Assembly: GCF_004799405.1 (NCBI RefSeq)
Contig: NZ_SSMW01000080.1
Location: 118,515-182,514 of the forward strand
Reading direction: 5' to 3'
Length of the DNA: 64,000 nt
Origin: Bradyrhizobium sp.
GTDB taxonomy: Bacteria > Pseudomonadota > Alphaproteobacteria > Rhizobiales > Xanthobacteraceae
The notes under the pieces are model-generated. The model did not search any database. It was not told the DNA's origin and saw only the letters and a list, made by a program, of their open reading frames with translations. Shown here piece after piece: positions 63,560-64,000 of this stretch (position 1 is the stretch's first letter; every line of letters begins with the position of its first letter). A program made the translations under genes and the position numbers.

Positions 63560-64000
63560 CACGCTCGAACGGCCACAGGTTCCGTGTCCGCTTTAGGTCA
63601 AACCCGGAAGTCTTGGCGTCTCGAGCGATGTCAGCTTCGGCCCGAACAGTGGATATTGTTCGACGGGACCGTCAAATCCGGCTTTCGTGGCGCGTCGCCA
63701 AGTGCAATCCGGAAATGACGCTTGAAGAGAAATTCTCCTGCGGGATCAATCTGATTTTACCCGTCGGGCAAATCAGTAAAACCGGTCAAGCCTCACTCAC
63801 AAAATATTCTGATTTTCAGAATAACCGAATCAGCCCATATCCACCTTGTCTCGTCCCTCTGGAGGGGCGGCTCGCGATCGTCACGGACGCGGGACGGGAT
63901 GCGGTGGACGCGGATGGCGCTTTGACGAATGCGCTTGAGGCGGACGGCGAAGTCGTGTGGTCCTGACACCCCGACGCTGGTGTCAAGTCGGCGGAGTTAT
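63560..64000. repeat. Gene-free region of dispersed-repeat character
   Basis: No ORF here has both a ribosome-binding site and protein-like composition. GGTCAAACCCGGAAGTC, ACCCGTCGGGCAAATCAGTA, AATATTCTGATTTTCAGAAT, CTCTGGAGGGGCGGCTCGCG and the end CACCCCGACGCTGGTGTCAA match, from memory, stretches that recur between genes in Bradyrhizobium genomes. The last segment contains a short palindrome GACACC-CCGACGCT-GGTGTC. Whether this is a decayed mobile element or a repeat block continues beyond the window cannot be seen. Confidence 0.5.

Noticed and set aside
63427..63966. A 179-residue plus-strand frame at the right end
   Set aside because: It runs from inside the cupin signal region through repeat-like DNA and shows no protein family pattern.

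Overview
The window is chromosomal DNA of a high-GC alphaproteobacterium, most likely Bradyrhizobium or a close relative in the Nitrobacteraceae. Supporting signs are a SAM-II riboswitch in front of metZ, a two-piece (circularly permuted) tmRNA gene, a class I lysyl-tRNA synthetase, a ctaB/ctaG/surf1-containing aa3 cox operon, many ATGA/GTGA/TTGA gene overlaps, and several families of dispersed intergenic palindromes. No prophage, integrase, transposase, CRISPR array or rRNA operon was seen. Most of the region is ordinary core genome.

Layout. 1-2442: the 3' end of an OpgC-type membrane acyltransferase gene followed by two SGNH-hydrolase paralogues. 2498-3885: metZ on the minus strand with promoter, SAM-II aptamer and intrinsic terminator. 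3961-12786: a two-domain dCTP deaminase, a MATE exporter, a Met/Gly-rich secreted protein, small SRPBCC and VOC proteins, an AraC regulator, Ogt, and a periplasmic PQQ dehydrogenase. 12931-13437: tRNA-Gly(CCC) and ssrA. 13521-24723: mixed metabolism (esterase plus FAD dehydrogenase, SCO copper chaperone, solute-binding protein, lysK, class II aldolase, DUF952-pyrD, MBL hydrolase). 24741-33750: a MATE exporter, a DUF6460 protein, then a DNA-repair divergon. In the divergon, an ATP-dependent ligase and an MBL exonuclease point left, while a TPR-methyltransferase, an Lhr-type helicase and the PdeM phosphoesterase point right. 33865-40533: an Nramp-like transporter, a TauE/SafE exporter with its TIGR02186 partner, and a 1086-residue PodJ/Sel1-like polarity protein. 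40911-46203: a beta-oxidation operon (acyl-CoA dehydrogenase, thiolase, FadJ-type enzyme). 46316-53277: GST with a divergent MarR regulator and a double operator, gshA, a PAN-domain protein, a nucleotidyltransferase, lepB, tldD and an IalB-family protein. 53753-60451: the aa3 cytochrome c oxidase operon coxB-coxA-ctaB-small ORF-ctaG-coxC-DUF983-surf1. 60727-63439: two small proteins, a tungstate-type permease and binding protein without an ATPase, and a cupin. 63560-64000: gene-free, apparently dispersed-repeat DNA.

The most notable observations are these. A palindromic repeat found intergenically four other times in the window sits in frame inside the DNA ligase gene. A TPR-methyltransferase is embedded in the ligase/Lhr/PdeM/exonuclease repair locus. 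The metZ leader contains three mutually exclusive complementary segments, which explains the riboswitch switching. The first SGNH protein beside OpgC has lost conserved catalytic-block residues. The tungstate transporter pair is an orphan. All family assignments come from reading translated sequence by eye; no database search was run.
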